From an uncultured bacterium (GTDB lineage Bacteria; Actinomycetota; Coriobacteriia; Coriobacteriales; Eggerthellaceae): a DNA stretch of 26,947 bases. The notes below the pieces were generated by a model that was given only the letters and a program-made list of their open reading frames with translations, was not told the origin of the DNA and made no database searches. Within the stretch, counting starts at the first letter, position 1. Every line of letters starts with the position of its first letter. The position numbers and the translations under genes are program-made. Below, piece by piece: positions 1-8,395 of the stretch. The DNA lies in the NCBI GenBank assembly GCA_937890835.1, contig CALADF010000050.1, positions 1 through 26,947 of the forward strand, in the 5' to 3' direction.

Positions 1-2
1 AA

Positions 3-29
3 GAAAGCCGCTCGAGATGAGCGGCTTTC
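3..29 (-). terminator. Hairpin terminator closing the pknB operon
   Basis: A perfect 11-bp inverted repeat (GAAAGCCGCTC / GAGCGGCTTTC) with a 5-nt loop lies about 80 nt downstream of the pknB stop codon. On the minus strand the stem ends in CTTTCTT, a short T-rich tail. The symmetry means it could also work on the plus strand for a gene beyond the left edge. Confidence 0.7.
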
Positions 30-111
30 AGCTGGTCGTTTATAGGTTGTTCGCGGCTTGCGAAACGCGGCCCGCCATCAGCCGGGGGCCTTCGCTGCAA
101 ACCTCGGCTTG

Positions 112-1926
112 CTAGCTTTCCGTTGCAGCCGATGAGCTGCTCAACGCGGAGCTCGAACTGCTCGATGCGGAGCTCGAGGAAGAATCCGGCTTCGCGGGCT
201 GCTTGGCGGGGTCGGGGCCGAGCGACACCGTGATGGTGATGGTGCTTCCGTCTTCGACCTTGTTGCCGCCGTTCGGGTTCTGGCTGATCACCAGGCCCGC
301 TGCCTGGGTCTCGCTGTACTGCTTCTCCACGTTCACTTTGAAGCCTGCGTTCTTAAGCGTCGACATGGCGCTGTCCTCGCTGTAGCCGGTCACGTAAGGC
401 ACCTCGACGCTCGAAGCGCCCAGCGACATCACGTAGGTGATGCTCGAACCCTTCGCCACCTTCTCGCCTGCAGCGGGGGACTGGCTCAAGATGTGGTCGG
501 CCTCGACGTCGGAGGAGTTCTCGCTCTTTCCCTGCACCAAGGTGAGGTTGTACTTCTTGGCCTCGGCCTGCGCTTGCTCGATGGTCATGTTGTAGAAGTC
601 GGGCACGGTCACTTGCTCGGTTCCCTGGGAAATGACCAGGTTGACCTTCGTTCCTTCCTCGCGCTTCTCGCCGCCCTTGGGGTCTTGGCTGATCACCTGG
701 CCGGCTTCCACCGACTCGTCGTATTTGGTGTTGATGGTGCCCACTTTGAACCCTGCGGACTCAAGCTCGGCGATGGCCTGCTCCTGCGTCATCTTGGTGA
801 CGTTGGGCACGGCCACTCCCTTGTCGCCGCCGAGCGCGAACGCGATGCCCGCGATGAGGGCCACGGCTAAAACGACGCAGATGGCGATGATGGGCCCCTT
901 CTTCGATTTCTTCGCAGGCGGGGCTTGGAAGTTGTTGTTGCGCTGGGGGACGTAATCGGTGCCGGGGTTGACGCCGGGCATGACCTGCGTGCTGTCGCCT
1001 GCGGCCATCACGCCCGCTGCAGGGCCGATGACGCGCGTCTGCGCTTCGGTGAAGTTGTTGCGCGCGGCAGCGACGCCTCGTCCGCCTACGGCGCGACCTG
1101 CGAGGAAGTCGTTGAGCGCCAGACGCATGTCGTTGGCGGTGGCGAAGCGATGGGCGGGATCCTTCTCGAGGGCGGTCATGATGATGTCCTCGAGGGCGGG
1201 GTCCACGTCGGGGTTGATCTCGCGCGGCGGGACGGGGTAGTCCTTCACCTGTTTGAGCGCCACGCCAACGGCATCCGGGCCGTCGAAGGGCAGCTGCCCG
1301 GTGACGGCTTCGTAGAGCACCACGCCGAGCGAGTAGATGTCGCTCGCGGCGGTGAGCTCTTTGCCCTGAGCCTGCTCGGGCGAGATGTAGTGGGCCGTGC
1401 CCAGAACCGAGGAGGTCTTATCGCTCATCGAGTTCTTCGCGCGGGCGATGCCGAAGTCCATGACCTTCACGTTGCCGTCGGGCTGGACCATGATGTTCTG
1501 CGGTTTGATGTCGCGGTGGATGATGTCCTGGCCGTGCGCGACGGAAAGGGCCTGGCAAACCTGCGCGCCGATTTCGGCGGCTTTGCGCTGGTTGACCGCG
1601 CCGCGCTGCTGAATGGCCGTTTTAAGGTCGCTGCCGCGCACGAACTCCATGACGATGTAATAGGTGCCGTCGTCTTGGCCCCAGTCGTACACGTTGACGA
1701 TGTAGGGGCTTTGGAGGTTGGCAGCAGCCGCCGCCTCCTGGCGGAAGCGTCGCGTGAAGTCGGGGTCGGCCGCGTACTGCGGAAGCATGACCTTGACGGC
1801 GACCAGACGTCCGAGCACGTTGTCCTGCGCGCGGTAAACCTCCGCCATGCCGCCGATGCCTATGCGGTCGTTTATCTGGTAGCGGCCGCTGAAGACCTTG
1901 CCGGTCATTGATCCCTGCCCTGTCAC
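112..1926 (-). CDS. pknB: Membrane Ser/Thr protein kinase with three PASTA repeats (PknB type)
   Basis: Transmembrane eukaryotic-like kinase that senses cell-wall fragments or lipid II and phosphorylates division and wall-synthesis proteins. Residues about 15-280 form the kinase: glycine loop GIGGMAEV (23-30), VAVK lysine K45, HRDIKPQN with D139, and DFG at 157-159. A cytoplasmic linker is followed by one membrane span near 345-368. Three extracellular PASTA units follow, beginning VAVPNV, VTVPDF and VEVPYV. The last 30 or so residues are almost all Ser/Ala. The GTG start at 1926 has GAAGGAG 7 nt upstream; the internal ATG at residue 7 lacks a good site. Last gene of the fhaA operon, 117 nt after the SEDS-PBP stop. 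Three PASTA units is within the family's usual range. No PknA partner is present. Confidence 0.95.
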   Translation of the reverse strand: MTGQGSMTGKVFSGRYQINDRIGIGGMAEVYRAQDNVLGRLVAVKVMLPQYAADPDFTRRFRQEAAAAANLQSPYIVNVYDWGQDDGTYYIVMEFVRGSDLKTAIQQRGAVNQRKAAEIGAQVCQALSVAHGQDIIHRDIKPQNIMVQPDGNVKVMDFGIARAKNSMSDKTSSVLGTAHYISPEQAQGKELTAASDIYSLGVVLYEAVTGQLPFDGPDAVGVALKQVKDYPVPPREINPDVDPALEDIIMTALEKDPAHRFATANDMRLALNDFLAGRAVGGRGVAAARNNFTEAQTRVIGPAAGVMAAGDSTQVMPGVNPGTDYVPQRNNNFQAPPAKKSKKGPIIAICVVLAVALIAGIAFALGGDKGVAVPNVTKMTQEQAIAELESAGFKVGTINTKYDESVEAGQVISQDPKGGEKREEGTKVNLVISQGTEQVTVPDFYNMTIEQAQAEAKKYNLTLVQGKSENSSDVEADHILSQSPAAGEKVAKGSSITYVMSLGASSVEVPYVTGYSEDSAMSTLKNAGFKVNVEKQYSETQAAGLVISQNPNGGNKVEDGSTITITVSLGPDPAKQPAKPDSSSSSASSSSSSALSSSSAATES

Positions 1927-2043
1927 CTTACTGCTCCTTCAGTCACATTCTTCGTACGTTTATATGCTTCGATTCAATGCGAGTTCGCCAGCATGCCCAT
2001 TGTAACGGGCGAAGTGCGGCGCATCGCCATTGTCAACTCTTCT

Positions 2044-4803
2044 TTATAAAACCCCTTGAACGCCAAGCGCCGTCTCGAGCACGTTCTGAGCCCGCGCGTC
2101 TGCGGAAACCGTCTTCCCCGCTTGCTCGAGGGCGACCACCACCACGACGCTGGGGTTGTCCGCCGGCGCGATGCCGACGAACCAGCTGTCGTCCTCGCGC
2201 CCCTGGTGCTCGGCGGTGCCCGTCTTGCCCGCAACCGAAACGCCCGCGATGGCCGCTTCGGTGCCGGTGCCGCGTTCCACGACGCCCTTCAGAACCTCGA
2301 GCACGCGGTTCGCGGTTTGGGCGCTGACCGCCTGCATCAGCTTGCCGGGCTGCTCGGAGAAGCTCTTCTCTCCGTTGGCGTTGTAGATGCTGTCGACCAG
2401 GTAGGGCTGCATGATGGTTCCGTCGTTGGCGACGGCGCATCCAACGAGCGCCATCTGCAGGGCGGTCGCCTGAGGGCCTGCAGGGCTCTCGTGCTGGCCG
2501 ACGGGCTCGCCGGCGGCGGCCCATGCGGTCTCCCACGTGGTCATCTCGTCGGGGTCGGGCATGAGCGAGGTCGCAAGCGGCAGGTCGAAGTCGATGCTTC
2601 GGTTGAAGCCGAACTTCTCCGCGCCCTCGACGAGGCGTTGCGCGCCCAACATCACGCCGAGCTGGCCGTAGACGGTGTTCGAGGAGAGCTCCGTGGCGCG
2701 AGCCAGCGTGATGTTGCCGTAGGCGTACTCGCCGAAGTTGGTGACCGGCGCGTTGCCTATTTCCATCGATCCGGGCGAGTCGAACGTCGTGTCCTCTTCC
2801 GCGACGCCGTCTTCGAAGGCGGCGGAAAGCGACACCATCTTGAAGGTCGAGCCCGGCGCGTAAAGCGATTGCGTCGCGCGGTTGAGCAGCGTGCCCGAGT
2901 CGTCGTCGCTGGTCGACGCCTGCGCGATGAGGGTTTCCACATCGCTTGCGTCGTAGGTGGGCGAGGACGCCATGGCCAGCACGGCGCCGGTGGTCGGGTC
3001 GATGACCACGCAGGCCCCGCTGTACCCGGAAAGCGCGTCTTGCGCCGCCTGCTGGATCTTCGAGTTGATGGTCAGCGTGACGTCGTTGCCCGGTTGGTTG
3101 ATGCCGGCGAGCGCGTTGATGGCATCGCTCCAGGTGGCGAAGTTCTGGTTGCCTTTGAGCGTGTCGTTGTAGGCGGCTTCGATTCCGCTGGTGCCGTATT
3201 GCTCGGAGGCGTAGCCCACCACGTGCGCGGCCAGGTCGCCTGCGGGGTAGACGCGGTCGTAGGACCCGTCGTCGTTTTTCGCCGATTGCGCCAGCACCAC
3301 GCCGTCGTAGGTGGATATGGTTCCGCGCTCGGTTTCGGCCTCTTTCGCCATGGTGTGGTTGTTGCCGGGCATGTTCTGATAATCCTTGGCCTGCACTACC
3401 ATGATCAACGTGAGGTTGGCCACCAGCAGGGCGAACATCAGCGAGAACACGATGAGGGTCCCGGTGAGTCGTTTGCCCAGCGACACGCGTCCGAGCACGC
3501 TGTTCGCCGAGAACGTGGTGGTGTTGGCCATTTCCGATCCGACGCCGGTGCCCTCGTCGCCGCAGCGCAGGAGGAATCCGACGATGATGAAGCCCGCCAG
3601 AAGCGACGAGCCGCCTTGGCTGACGAAGGGCAGCGTGATGCCGGTCAGCGGGATGAGCTTGGTCACGCCCCCGACGATGATGAACGCCTGCAGCACGATG
3701 ACGGCGGTGAGGCCTGTCGCGATGAACGAGCTGACGTCGGATTTCGCACGGGCGGCGGTGAGGATGCCGCGGATGGCGAAGCACAGGTAGAGAAGGAGCA
3801 CGCCTGCGGCGCCGAGCAGACCCGTCTCTTCGGCGATGGCGGTGAAGATGAAGTCGCTCTCCACGACGGGAATGGCGTCGGACATGCCTTGTCCGATGCC
3901 CACGCCGAACAGCCCGCCGTCGGCGAGCGAGTAGAGCGTCTGCACCAGCTGATAGCCGGTGTTGGTGGGGTCGGCGAAGGGGTCGAGCCAGATGTCGACA
4001 CGTTGCTGGACGTGCCCGAAGAACATCCACAGCACGATGGCGGCGGCTCCCGCGAGCACGACGCCGACGACGACGTAGAGCTTTTTGCCCGTCGCGACGT
4101 AGAGCATGACCAGGAACACGAGGAACAGCACGAGTGCGCTGCCGAGGTCCTTCTCGAACACGACGATGACGAACGCGAGCGCCCACATGACCAGAAGCGG
4201 GATGAGCGTGGGGAGGGAGGGCAGGCGCAGCGGCCCGACGTCCCAGGTGAACACCGAGAGCATCTCGCGGTTCTGCGCGAGATACGCCGCGAGGAACAGC
4301 ACGATGCATATCTTCGCCAACTCGCCCGGTTGGAACGAGAAGGGCCCGAGGCTCAGCCAGATGCGGCTGCCGTAGATCTCCTGCCCGACCACGGGCAAAA
4401 GCGGCGAGAGCAAAAGCAGGACGCCGAGGATGATGAGCGTGTACTTGTAGTTCGCCAGCTTGTCGAGGTTGCGCACCAGGATGAGCACCGCCAGCATGCA
4501 CACGATACCCAAAACCAGCCACATGAGCTGACGAACTGCCAGGTCGGGGGCTAATCTGGTGACGAACGCGATGCCGATGCCCGACAGCGCGAACACGATG
4601 GGCAGTATGGCGGGGTCGGCCTCCGGCGCGAGCTTGCGGATGGCGAGGTGCGAGACGAAGAAGGCTACGAAGATGCCGATGGGCACGCCGAGCGTGTTGA
4701 AGGAGAGCTCACGCCCGCCGGTGACGACGAGCATGGAGAACAAGACGATGACGATCGGCGCCGCTATGACGAGCAGCAAAAGCTCGAGGTTGCGCTTGGT
4801 CAT
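2044..4803 (-). CDS. SEDS glycosyltransferase (FtsW/RodA) fused to class B penicillin-binding transpeptidase
   Basis: One 919-residue reading frame carries both peptidoglycan polymerisation and cross-linking activities. Residues 1 to about 415 are a multi-spanning SEDS domain with family motifs GSRIWLSLG, FQPGELAK, EKDLGSALV, DFIFTAIAEE and LPFVSQGGSS. A short hydrophilic linker (about 418-445) and another membrane span lead into a periplasmic PBP. That PBP has the nucleophile motif STFK (S652), SSN (707-709) and KTG (860-862). In most actinobacteria rodA and pbpA are two adjacent genes; here no stop separates them. An internal ATG at 3531 (residue 425) resembles an ancestral pbpA start but has only a weak ribosome site. 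The start overlaps the phosphatase stop by 4 nt (ATGA), so the two are translationally coupled. RodA versus FtsW identity is inferred from the operon. Confidence 0.93.
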   Translation of the reverse strand: MTKRNLELLLLVIAAPIVIVLFSMLVVTGGRELSFNTLGVPIGIFVAFFVSHLAIRKLAPEADPAILPIVFALSGIGIAFVTRLAPDLAVRQLMWLVLGIVCMLAVLILVRNLDKLANYKYTLIILGVLLLLSPLLPVVGQEIYGSRIWLSLGPFSFQPGELAKICIVLFLAAYLAQNREMLSVFTWDVGPLRLPSLPTLIPLLVMWALAFVIVVFEKDLGSALVLFLVFLVMLYVATGKKLYVVVGVVLAGAAAIVLWMFFGHVQQRVDIWLDPFADPTNTGYQLVQTLYSLADGGLFGVGIGQGMSDAIPVVESDFIFTAIAEETGLLGAAGVLLLYLCFAIRGILTAARAKSDVSSFIATGLTAVIVLQAFIIVGGVTKLIPLTGITLPFVSQGGSSLLAGFIIVGFLLRCGDEGTGVGSEMANTTTFSANSVLGRVSLGKRLTGTLIVFSLMFALLVANLTLIMVVQAKDYQNMPGNNHTMAKEAETERGTISTYDGVVLAQSAKNDDGSYDRVYPAGDLAAHVVGYASEQYGTSGIEAAYNDTLKGNQNFATWSDAINALAGINQPGNDVTLTINSKIQQAAQDALSGYSGACVVIDPTTGAVLAMASSPTYDASDVETLIAQASTSDDDSGTLLNRATQSLYAPGSTFKMVSLSAAFEDGVAEEDTTFDSPGSMEIGNAPVTNFGEYAYGNITLARATELSSNTVYGQLGVMLGAQRLVEGAEKFGFNRSIDFDLPLATSLMPDPDEMTTWETAWAAAGEPVGQHESPAGPQATALQMALVGCAVANDGTIMQPYLVDSIYNANGEKSFSEQPGKLMQAVSAQTANRVLEVLKGVVERGTGTEAAIAGVSVAGKTGTAEHQGREDDSWFVGIAPADNPSVVVVVALEQAGKTVSADARAQNVLETALGVQGVL

Positions 4804-5990
4804 GCGCTCACCTCGATCGTGCTCGAAGAGCTTGAGGCGTTCGAGGAGCTCGCGGAGGAGCTGCCTGCGCTCGAGGCGGCCGAGCCTGCGCTCGACGACG
4901 AGCTTGTCGATTTATCGCGGGCGGCGATCTCCTCGCGGTATGTATCGACGAGGTCCTTCGCCTCTTCGACGGAATCCGCGCGCACCCCTTCCGTTTTCAG
5001 ACGGTTCGCCACGCCCGGCTGCAGATCGTCGACGGACACGTCGGTCACCTCGACGATCTGCGAGAAGGTGGCGCCGAACAGCTCGCCCGGAACGCCTCGG
5101 TACACGGCGACCTTGTCGTCCTGCACGCCGAGGAAGGCGGTCTGCGTCGTCCAATAGTTGAAGGCGTAGGCGGCGCCGCAGAATATGGCGACGAGCAAAG
5201 CGATGATGACCGCCGCCGTGATCTTGGTCTTGCGCGCCACTTTACGGCGTCTGACCTCGGCGAATCCGGTGACGTTCACCACGATGACCGTCACGTTGTC
5301 GTGCCCGCCTGCGGCGATGGCGGCGTTGACGAGCTTCGACGCCGCGATTTGCGGGTCGGGCGTGCGGTTCAGGATGTCTTCGATCTCGTAGTCCTCGATC
5401 ATGGAGGTGAGGCCGTCGGAGCATATCAGCAGGCGGTCGCCGGTGTTCACGTTGATCTCGAACAGATCGGGTTGGGTGCGCGGGTCGCTGCCGAGCGCGC
5501 GCGTGATGACGGAGCGCTGCGGGTGGACGCGCGCTTCTTCGGGCGTGATCTGCCCGGCTTCGATGAAGTCGGCCATGAGGCTGTGGTCGCGGGTGATCTG
5601 CTGCAGCGTTCCGCCGTGCAGAAGGTACGCGCGCGAGTCGCCTACCTGCGCGACGATGAGCCGCTCGTTCTCGAGCATGGCCGCGGTGCAGGTGCAGCCC
5701 ATGCCCGCGCGTCCGACCCCTTCGCGTGCCGCTTGGATGATGGCGAGATTGGCTTCCTCGACGGCTTGGCCGAGCGCGGCGGCGTCGGGCGTGGCGGGTA
5801 CGCGGTCGGCTATCACGTTCACCGCGATCTCCGACGCGACCTCGCCTGCGGCGTGACCGCCCATGCCGTCGCACACCACGTACAGGGGAGGTGCGACGAC
5901 GAGGGAGTCTTCGTTATGCTCGCGAACGCAGCCGACGTCGGTGCGGCTGCCGAACGTCGAAGCGGGTTTACGTCCCAGACGACGGGTCAT
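4800..5990 (-). CDS. pstP: Membrane-anchored PP2C-type Ser/Thr phosphatase
   Basis: Metal-dependent phosphatase that reverses PknB phosphorylation. The cytoplasmic PP2C domain (about 12-245) shows the metal-binding motifs VCDGMGGHAAGE (D41, G42), GDSRAYL, SDGLTSM and GGHDNVT. One membrane span follows at about 255-278, then an extracellular segment of roughly 85 residues, then a tail almost wholly of Ser and Ala (last 40 residues). The architecture matches mycobacterial PstP except that the outer part ends in the Ser-rich tract. Start ATG at 5990 shares one base with the fhaB stop (TAATG), and the stop overlaps the SEDS-PBP start by 4 nt, so all three are co-translated. The outer segment is not a domain I recognise. 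Confidence 0.93.
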   Translation of the reverse strand: MTRRLGRKPASTFGSRTDVGCVREHNEDSLVVAPPLYVVCDGMGGHAAGEVASEIAVNVIADRVPATPDAAALGQAVEEANLAIIQAAREGVGRAGMGCTCTAAMLENERLIVAQVGDSRAYLLHGGTLQQITRDHSLMADFIEAGQITPEEARVHPQRSVITRALGSDPRTQPDLFEINVNTGDRLLICSDGLTSMIEDYEIEDILNRTPDPQIAASKLVNAAIAAGGHDNVTVIVVNVTGFAEVRRRKVARKTKITAAVIIALLVAIFCGAAYAFNYWTTQTAFLGVQDDKVAVYRGVPGELFGATFSQIVEVTDVSVDDLQPGVANRLKTEGVRADSVEEAKDLVDTYREEIAARDKSTSSSSSAGSAASSAGSSSASSSNASSSSSTIEVSA

Positions 5991-6403
5991 TACATATACC
6001 TCACGCGAATGTTCACGTCGCCGATGTTGACGACGTCTTTGTTACGAAGAGCCGTCGGCGCGCTGATGCGCTGCCCGTTGACGGCGGTGCCGTTGGTGGA
6101 TCCGAGGTCCTCGACGAACAGGTTCTGCCCCATCAGCTGGAATCGGGCGTGACGGCCGGAGACGTAGCCCGCGCCGATCACGATGTCGGCTCCGGGGGAG
6201 CGCCCCACGATAACCGGGCCGTGCACGGCGATGGACACGCCGCGCAGCTCCTTCGGCCCGCGTTCGACGGACAGGTTCCACGTGCGCTCTTTCTTGCGCG
6301 TTCCCTTCACCAGGCCGATTCCCGTGCGCATGATGGCGAACAGGAACAGGTACAGCAGCGCGACGAAGAGCAGTCGCGCGATGAGCAGGACGACGTCGAT
6401 CAC
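5990..6403 (-). CDS. fhaB: Membrane-tethered FHA-domain protein (FhaB/FipA type)
   Basis: Small phosphothreonine-binding adaptor of 137 residues. A single N-terminal membrane span (about 3-27) is followed by a basic stretch and a C-terminal FHA domain (about 62-135) with the GRSPGADIVI, SGRHARF and DLGSTNGT motifs that form the phosphopeptide pocket. The GTG start at 6403 is placed by AGGAGG eight nt upstream; this Shine-Dalgarno overlaps the fhaA stop codon (TAGGAGG). In mycobacteria the equivalent protein links PknB signalling to division proteins. Here it sits between fhaA and the phosphatase and is probably expressed with them. Confidence 0.9.
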   Translation of the reverse strand: MIDVVLLIARLLFVALLYLFLFAIMRTGIGLVKGTRKKERTWNLSVERGPKELRGVSIAVHGPVIVGRSPGADIVIGAGYVSGRHARFQLMGQNLFVEDLGSTNGTAVNGQRISAPTALRNKDVVNIGDVNIRVRYM

Positions 6404-6415
6404 GGGCGTGGCCTC

Positions 6416-7480
6416 CTAGAGCAGCTGGAATTCGAGCTCGGTGGTGCCGATGATGATGCGGTCGGCGTCTTGCAGCGGCGCGGATTTGATCTTGCGCCCG
6501 TTGATGATGGTACCGTTGGTGGATCCGAGGTCGGAGAGGATCCATGTCCCCGAGGGCTCCATGCGGATCTCGGCATGCGAGCGCGACGCGTTGATGTCGG
6601 GCACGACGACGTCGTTGCGCGATTCGCGCCCGATGCTCATGGGATGCCCCGTGAGCGTGAAGGCACGGTCGTTGGTCACGTCGTAGAGGTAGGCCTGAAG
6701 GTCTTGAGCCGGCGCGGGGTCTGCCATCGCGGCTGCGCCCGCCTGGCCGAACACCATGGTCTTGGGCTCTTGTGCGCTGAAGTCGTCGTAGCCGCTTGCG
6801 GCGCCTGCTGCTGCGCCTGCAGCGCCGACCACTCCCGCGTCGCCGAGGCTCGCGGCTGCTGCGGCGTCGATCCCCACGTGGGGGTGCTGGTGCAAGACGT
6901 CCTCATCGTAGCCGGCATCGTAACCTGCGCCGTAGAACGCATCGTGGGCATAGCGGTCGTCGCGCGGTTGGGGCGCGTAGGGGTCGTATCCGCCGCGCGC
7001 TGCTTCCGGCGCGGGGCGGCGGTTCTGAAGGCCGCGGTTGGCGTAGGCGCCTCGAGGCGCCGCGATGCCGTAGCGCTCCATTTCCTCCTGGCGCAGCTGA
7101 GCGATCATGGGGGCGGCCACCATCTCGGCGATGACCTCGAACTTCCCGTGCTTCAGATCTTCATCGGCGATGAAGCGCACGAGCGGTTGGCCGTCCATGG
7201 CCAGGCCCGATTCCGCCGCCTTCGCCGCGAGGTAGGTTTCGGTCTCCCCCGCGAGCGTGGGGTAGTAGCCGAACAGGCGCGCGTCGTCAGCCTGGCTGAC
7301 CAGCACGGTGTACAGCGTCGGGGCGTATTGCTTGCCCGCGCCGACCATTTTATTGCGGCGCATCTGCTTCTCGGCCTTCTTGGCTATCTGGACGGGGGAG
7401 ATGGGTGACGCGCCCATTTTCTCGGCAGCGCCCTCGACGGTGTCCTCCATCTTGCCTTCGAACCTCGAGAGAAAGCCCAT
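6416..7480 (-). CDS. fhaA: FhaA-type protein: DUF3662 domain plus C-terminal FHA domain
   Basis: First gene of the wall-signalling operon, 354 residues. Residues 1 to about 125 are the FhaA N-terminal (DUF3662) domain; the next 130 residues are low-complexity, rich in Ala, Gly, Asp, Pro and Tyr. Residues about 262-354 are an FHA domain with GRESRNDVV, SRSHAEI and DLGSTNGT. In mycobacteria FhaA binds phosphorylated regulators of lipid II flipping; the same role is inferred here. Start ATG at 7480 has AGGAGA upstream at good spacing. The leader contains two dyads (7504-7548). Confidence 0.92.
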   Translation of the reverse strand: MGFLSRFEGKMEDTVEGAAEKMGASPISPVQIAKKAEKQMRRNKMVGAGKQYAPTLYTVLVSQADDARLFGYYPTLAGETETYLAAKAAESGLAMDGQPLVRFIADEDLKHGKFEVIAEMVAAPMIAQLRQEEMERYGIAAPRGAYANRGLQNRRPAPEAARGGYDPYAPQPRDDRYAHDAFYGAGYDAGYDEDVLHQHPHVGIDAAAAASLGDAGVVGAAGAAAGAASGYDDFSAQEPKTMVFGQAGAAAMADPAPAQDLQAYLYDVTNDRAFTLTGHPMSIGRESRNDVVVPDINASRSHAEIRMEPSGTWILSDLGSTNGTIINGRKIKSAPLQDADRIIIGTTELEFQLL

Positions 7481-7503
7481 GATGTCTCCTTGGTCTCGGG
7501 TTT

Positions 7504-7548
7504 CGCCCGATCATCGGGCGTTTCGCATAGTCGCGTACGGCGACCATG
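7504..7548 (-). promoter_or_regulatory. Two adjacent dyads in the fhaA leader
   Basis: Upstream of fhaA lies a perfect 17-nt palindrome, CGCCCGATCATCGGGCG (7504-7520). Six bases further is an imperfect 9-bp dyad, CATAGTCGC / GCGACCATG around GTACG (7526-7548). They could be operator sites or leader hairpins. I could not place a convincing -10/-35 pair for this operon, so which of the two is unknown. Confidence 0.4.
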
Positions 7549-7788
7549 ATAATTCACGTTAACTTTCAATATGATGCCACACCTGCGAATATTACGCTTT
7601 TGCAAGGGATGATACTTTACGCAATCGCCATACGAGGTCCCGGGTTCGTATAGGCTGTCGGGGCGGGGAGGTTGCCGGTCGTCCGGAGCCGAGCGCGCGA
7701 CCCCCCCCGGTAGCCGCATCCTCCCGCATACGGAGCCGCGTGCGCGCTGTTTTCTCCGATTTAACACGCCGTATTAATCTCGATGAGC
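7549..7788. other. Divergent intergenic region between fhaA and the MOSC gene
   Basis: No credible gene. The left part (7549-7620) is AT-rich and probably holds the fhaA promoter. The right part (about 7660-7765) is very GC-rich, with a run of eight C and complementary segments (GGGGAGG with CCTCC, GCCGG with CCGGT) that could fold on either strand. Its function is unknown. Confidence 0.4.
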
Positions 7789-7794
7789 TATAAT
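7789..7794 (+). promoter_or_regulatory. Probable -10 element (TATAAT) for the MOSC gene
   Basis: A perfect TATAAT lies 134 nt before the MOSC start codon in a GC-rich background. No good -35 is at 17 bp; TTAACA at 7761 is 22 bp upstream, which is too far for a standard sigma-70 promoter. The call therefore rests on the -10 alone. Confidence 0.35.
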
Positions 7795-7927
7795 CTGCAC
7801 ACGCCAAGAGGGGCCTGCGGCGCAGAGCGCTTTTCCGTCGTGCAGCGGAACGCGGGATTACATAGATGGTTTGCACCGGATGTGTCGAGGTGGCGCGCGG
7901 CATGTCGACGCAGAGAAAGGTGCGACC

Positions 7928-8362
7928 ATGGGCGTGATCAAGGCCGTGTGCACAAGCGATGTCAAGGGAATTCAGAAGACCGAGGTTCCGTCGGTCGAGC
8001 TGCGTGCGGAGTGGGGCATCGACGGCGATGCCCATGCGGGCGCGTGGCATCGCCAGGTAAGCCTGCTGCCGTTCGAAAAGATCGAGGACTTCAAAAGCAA
8101 AGGCGCGCAGATGTCGAACGGATCGTTCGGCGAGAACCTCATCGTGGAGGGCTTCGACCTCCGATCGCTGCCGATCGGCACGCTGTTCAGGTGCAATGAT
8201 GTGGTTTTGGAGCTGACGCAGATCGGCAAGCAGTGCCATGCCCATTGCGCGATTTATCATACGATGGGTGGCTGCATCATGCCGCGCGAAGGGGTTTTCA
8301 CCCGCGTCGTGCACGGTGGCGTCATCTCGGAAGGAGATACGATCGACATCGTTGAGGCGTAA
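7928..8362 (+). CDS. Stand-alone MOSC-domain protein
   Basis: Protein of 144 residues spanning one MOSC domain, the sulphur-carrier fold found at the C-terminus of molybdenum-cofactor sulfurases. Visible motifs are GIDGDAHAG, GSFGENL and the cysteine-rich QIGKQCHAHC followed by MPREGVF and GG.ISEGD, typical of short bacterial MOSC proteins. It probably handles sulphur or molybdenum cofactor, but the exact reaction is unknown for this subgroup. The start at 7928 is preferred over an upstream in-frame ATG at 7871 because family similarity begins at MGVIKAV and an AAAGG-type site lies just upstream. A 33-nt gap separates it from the hydrolase gene, so the two may be co-transcribed. The molybdoenzyme operon at 20.5-25.3 kb is a possible client, by inference only. 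Confidence 0.88.
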   Translation: MGVIKAVCTSDVKGIQKTEVPSVELRAEWGIDGDAHAGAWHRQVSLLPFEKIEDFKSKGAQMSNGSFGENLIVEGFDLRSLPIGTLFRCNDVVLELTQIGKQCHAHCAIYHTMGGCIMPREGVFTRVVHGGVISEGDTIDIVEA

Positions 8363-8395
8363 AATACGCCTTGGGTGAGGAGAATCGCGCATATC

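Noticed and set aside
3529..3531. Independent start of a separate pbpA gene
   Set aside because: No stop codon precedes it in the frame and the upstream ribosome site is weak; kept as a mark of the fusion point only.
2033..4522. Second long minus-strand frame inside the SEDS-PBP gene
   Set aside because: Arg/His/Pro-rich translation typical of a shifted frame in GC-rich DNA.
2056..4554. Very long plus-strand frame opposite the SEDS-PBP gene
   Set aside because: It is a GC-driven antisense shadow with His/Asp/Glu/Arg-rich low-complexity translation and no motifs; the minus-strand gene has complete catalytic motifs.
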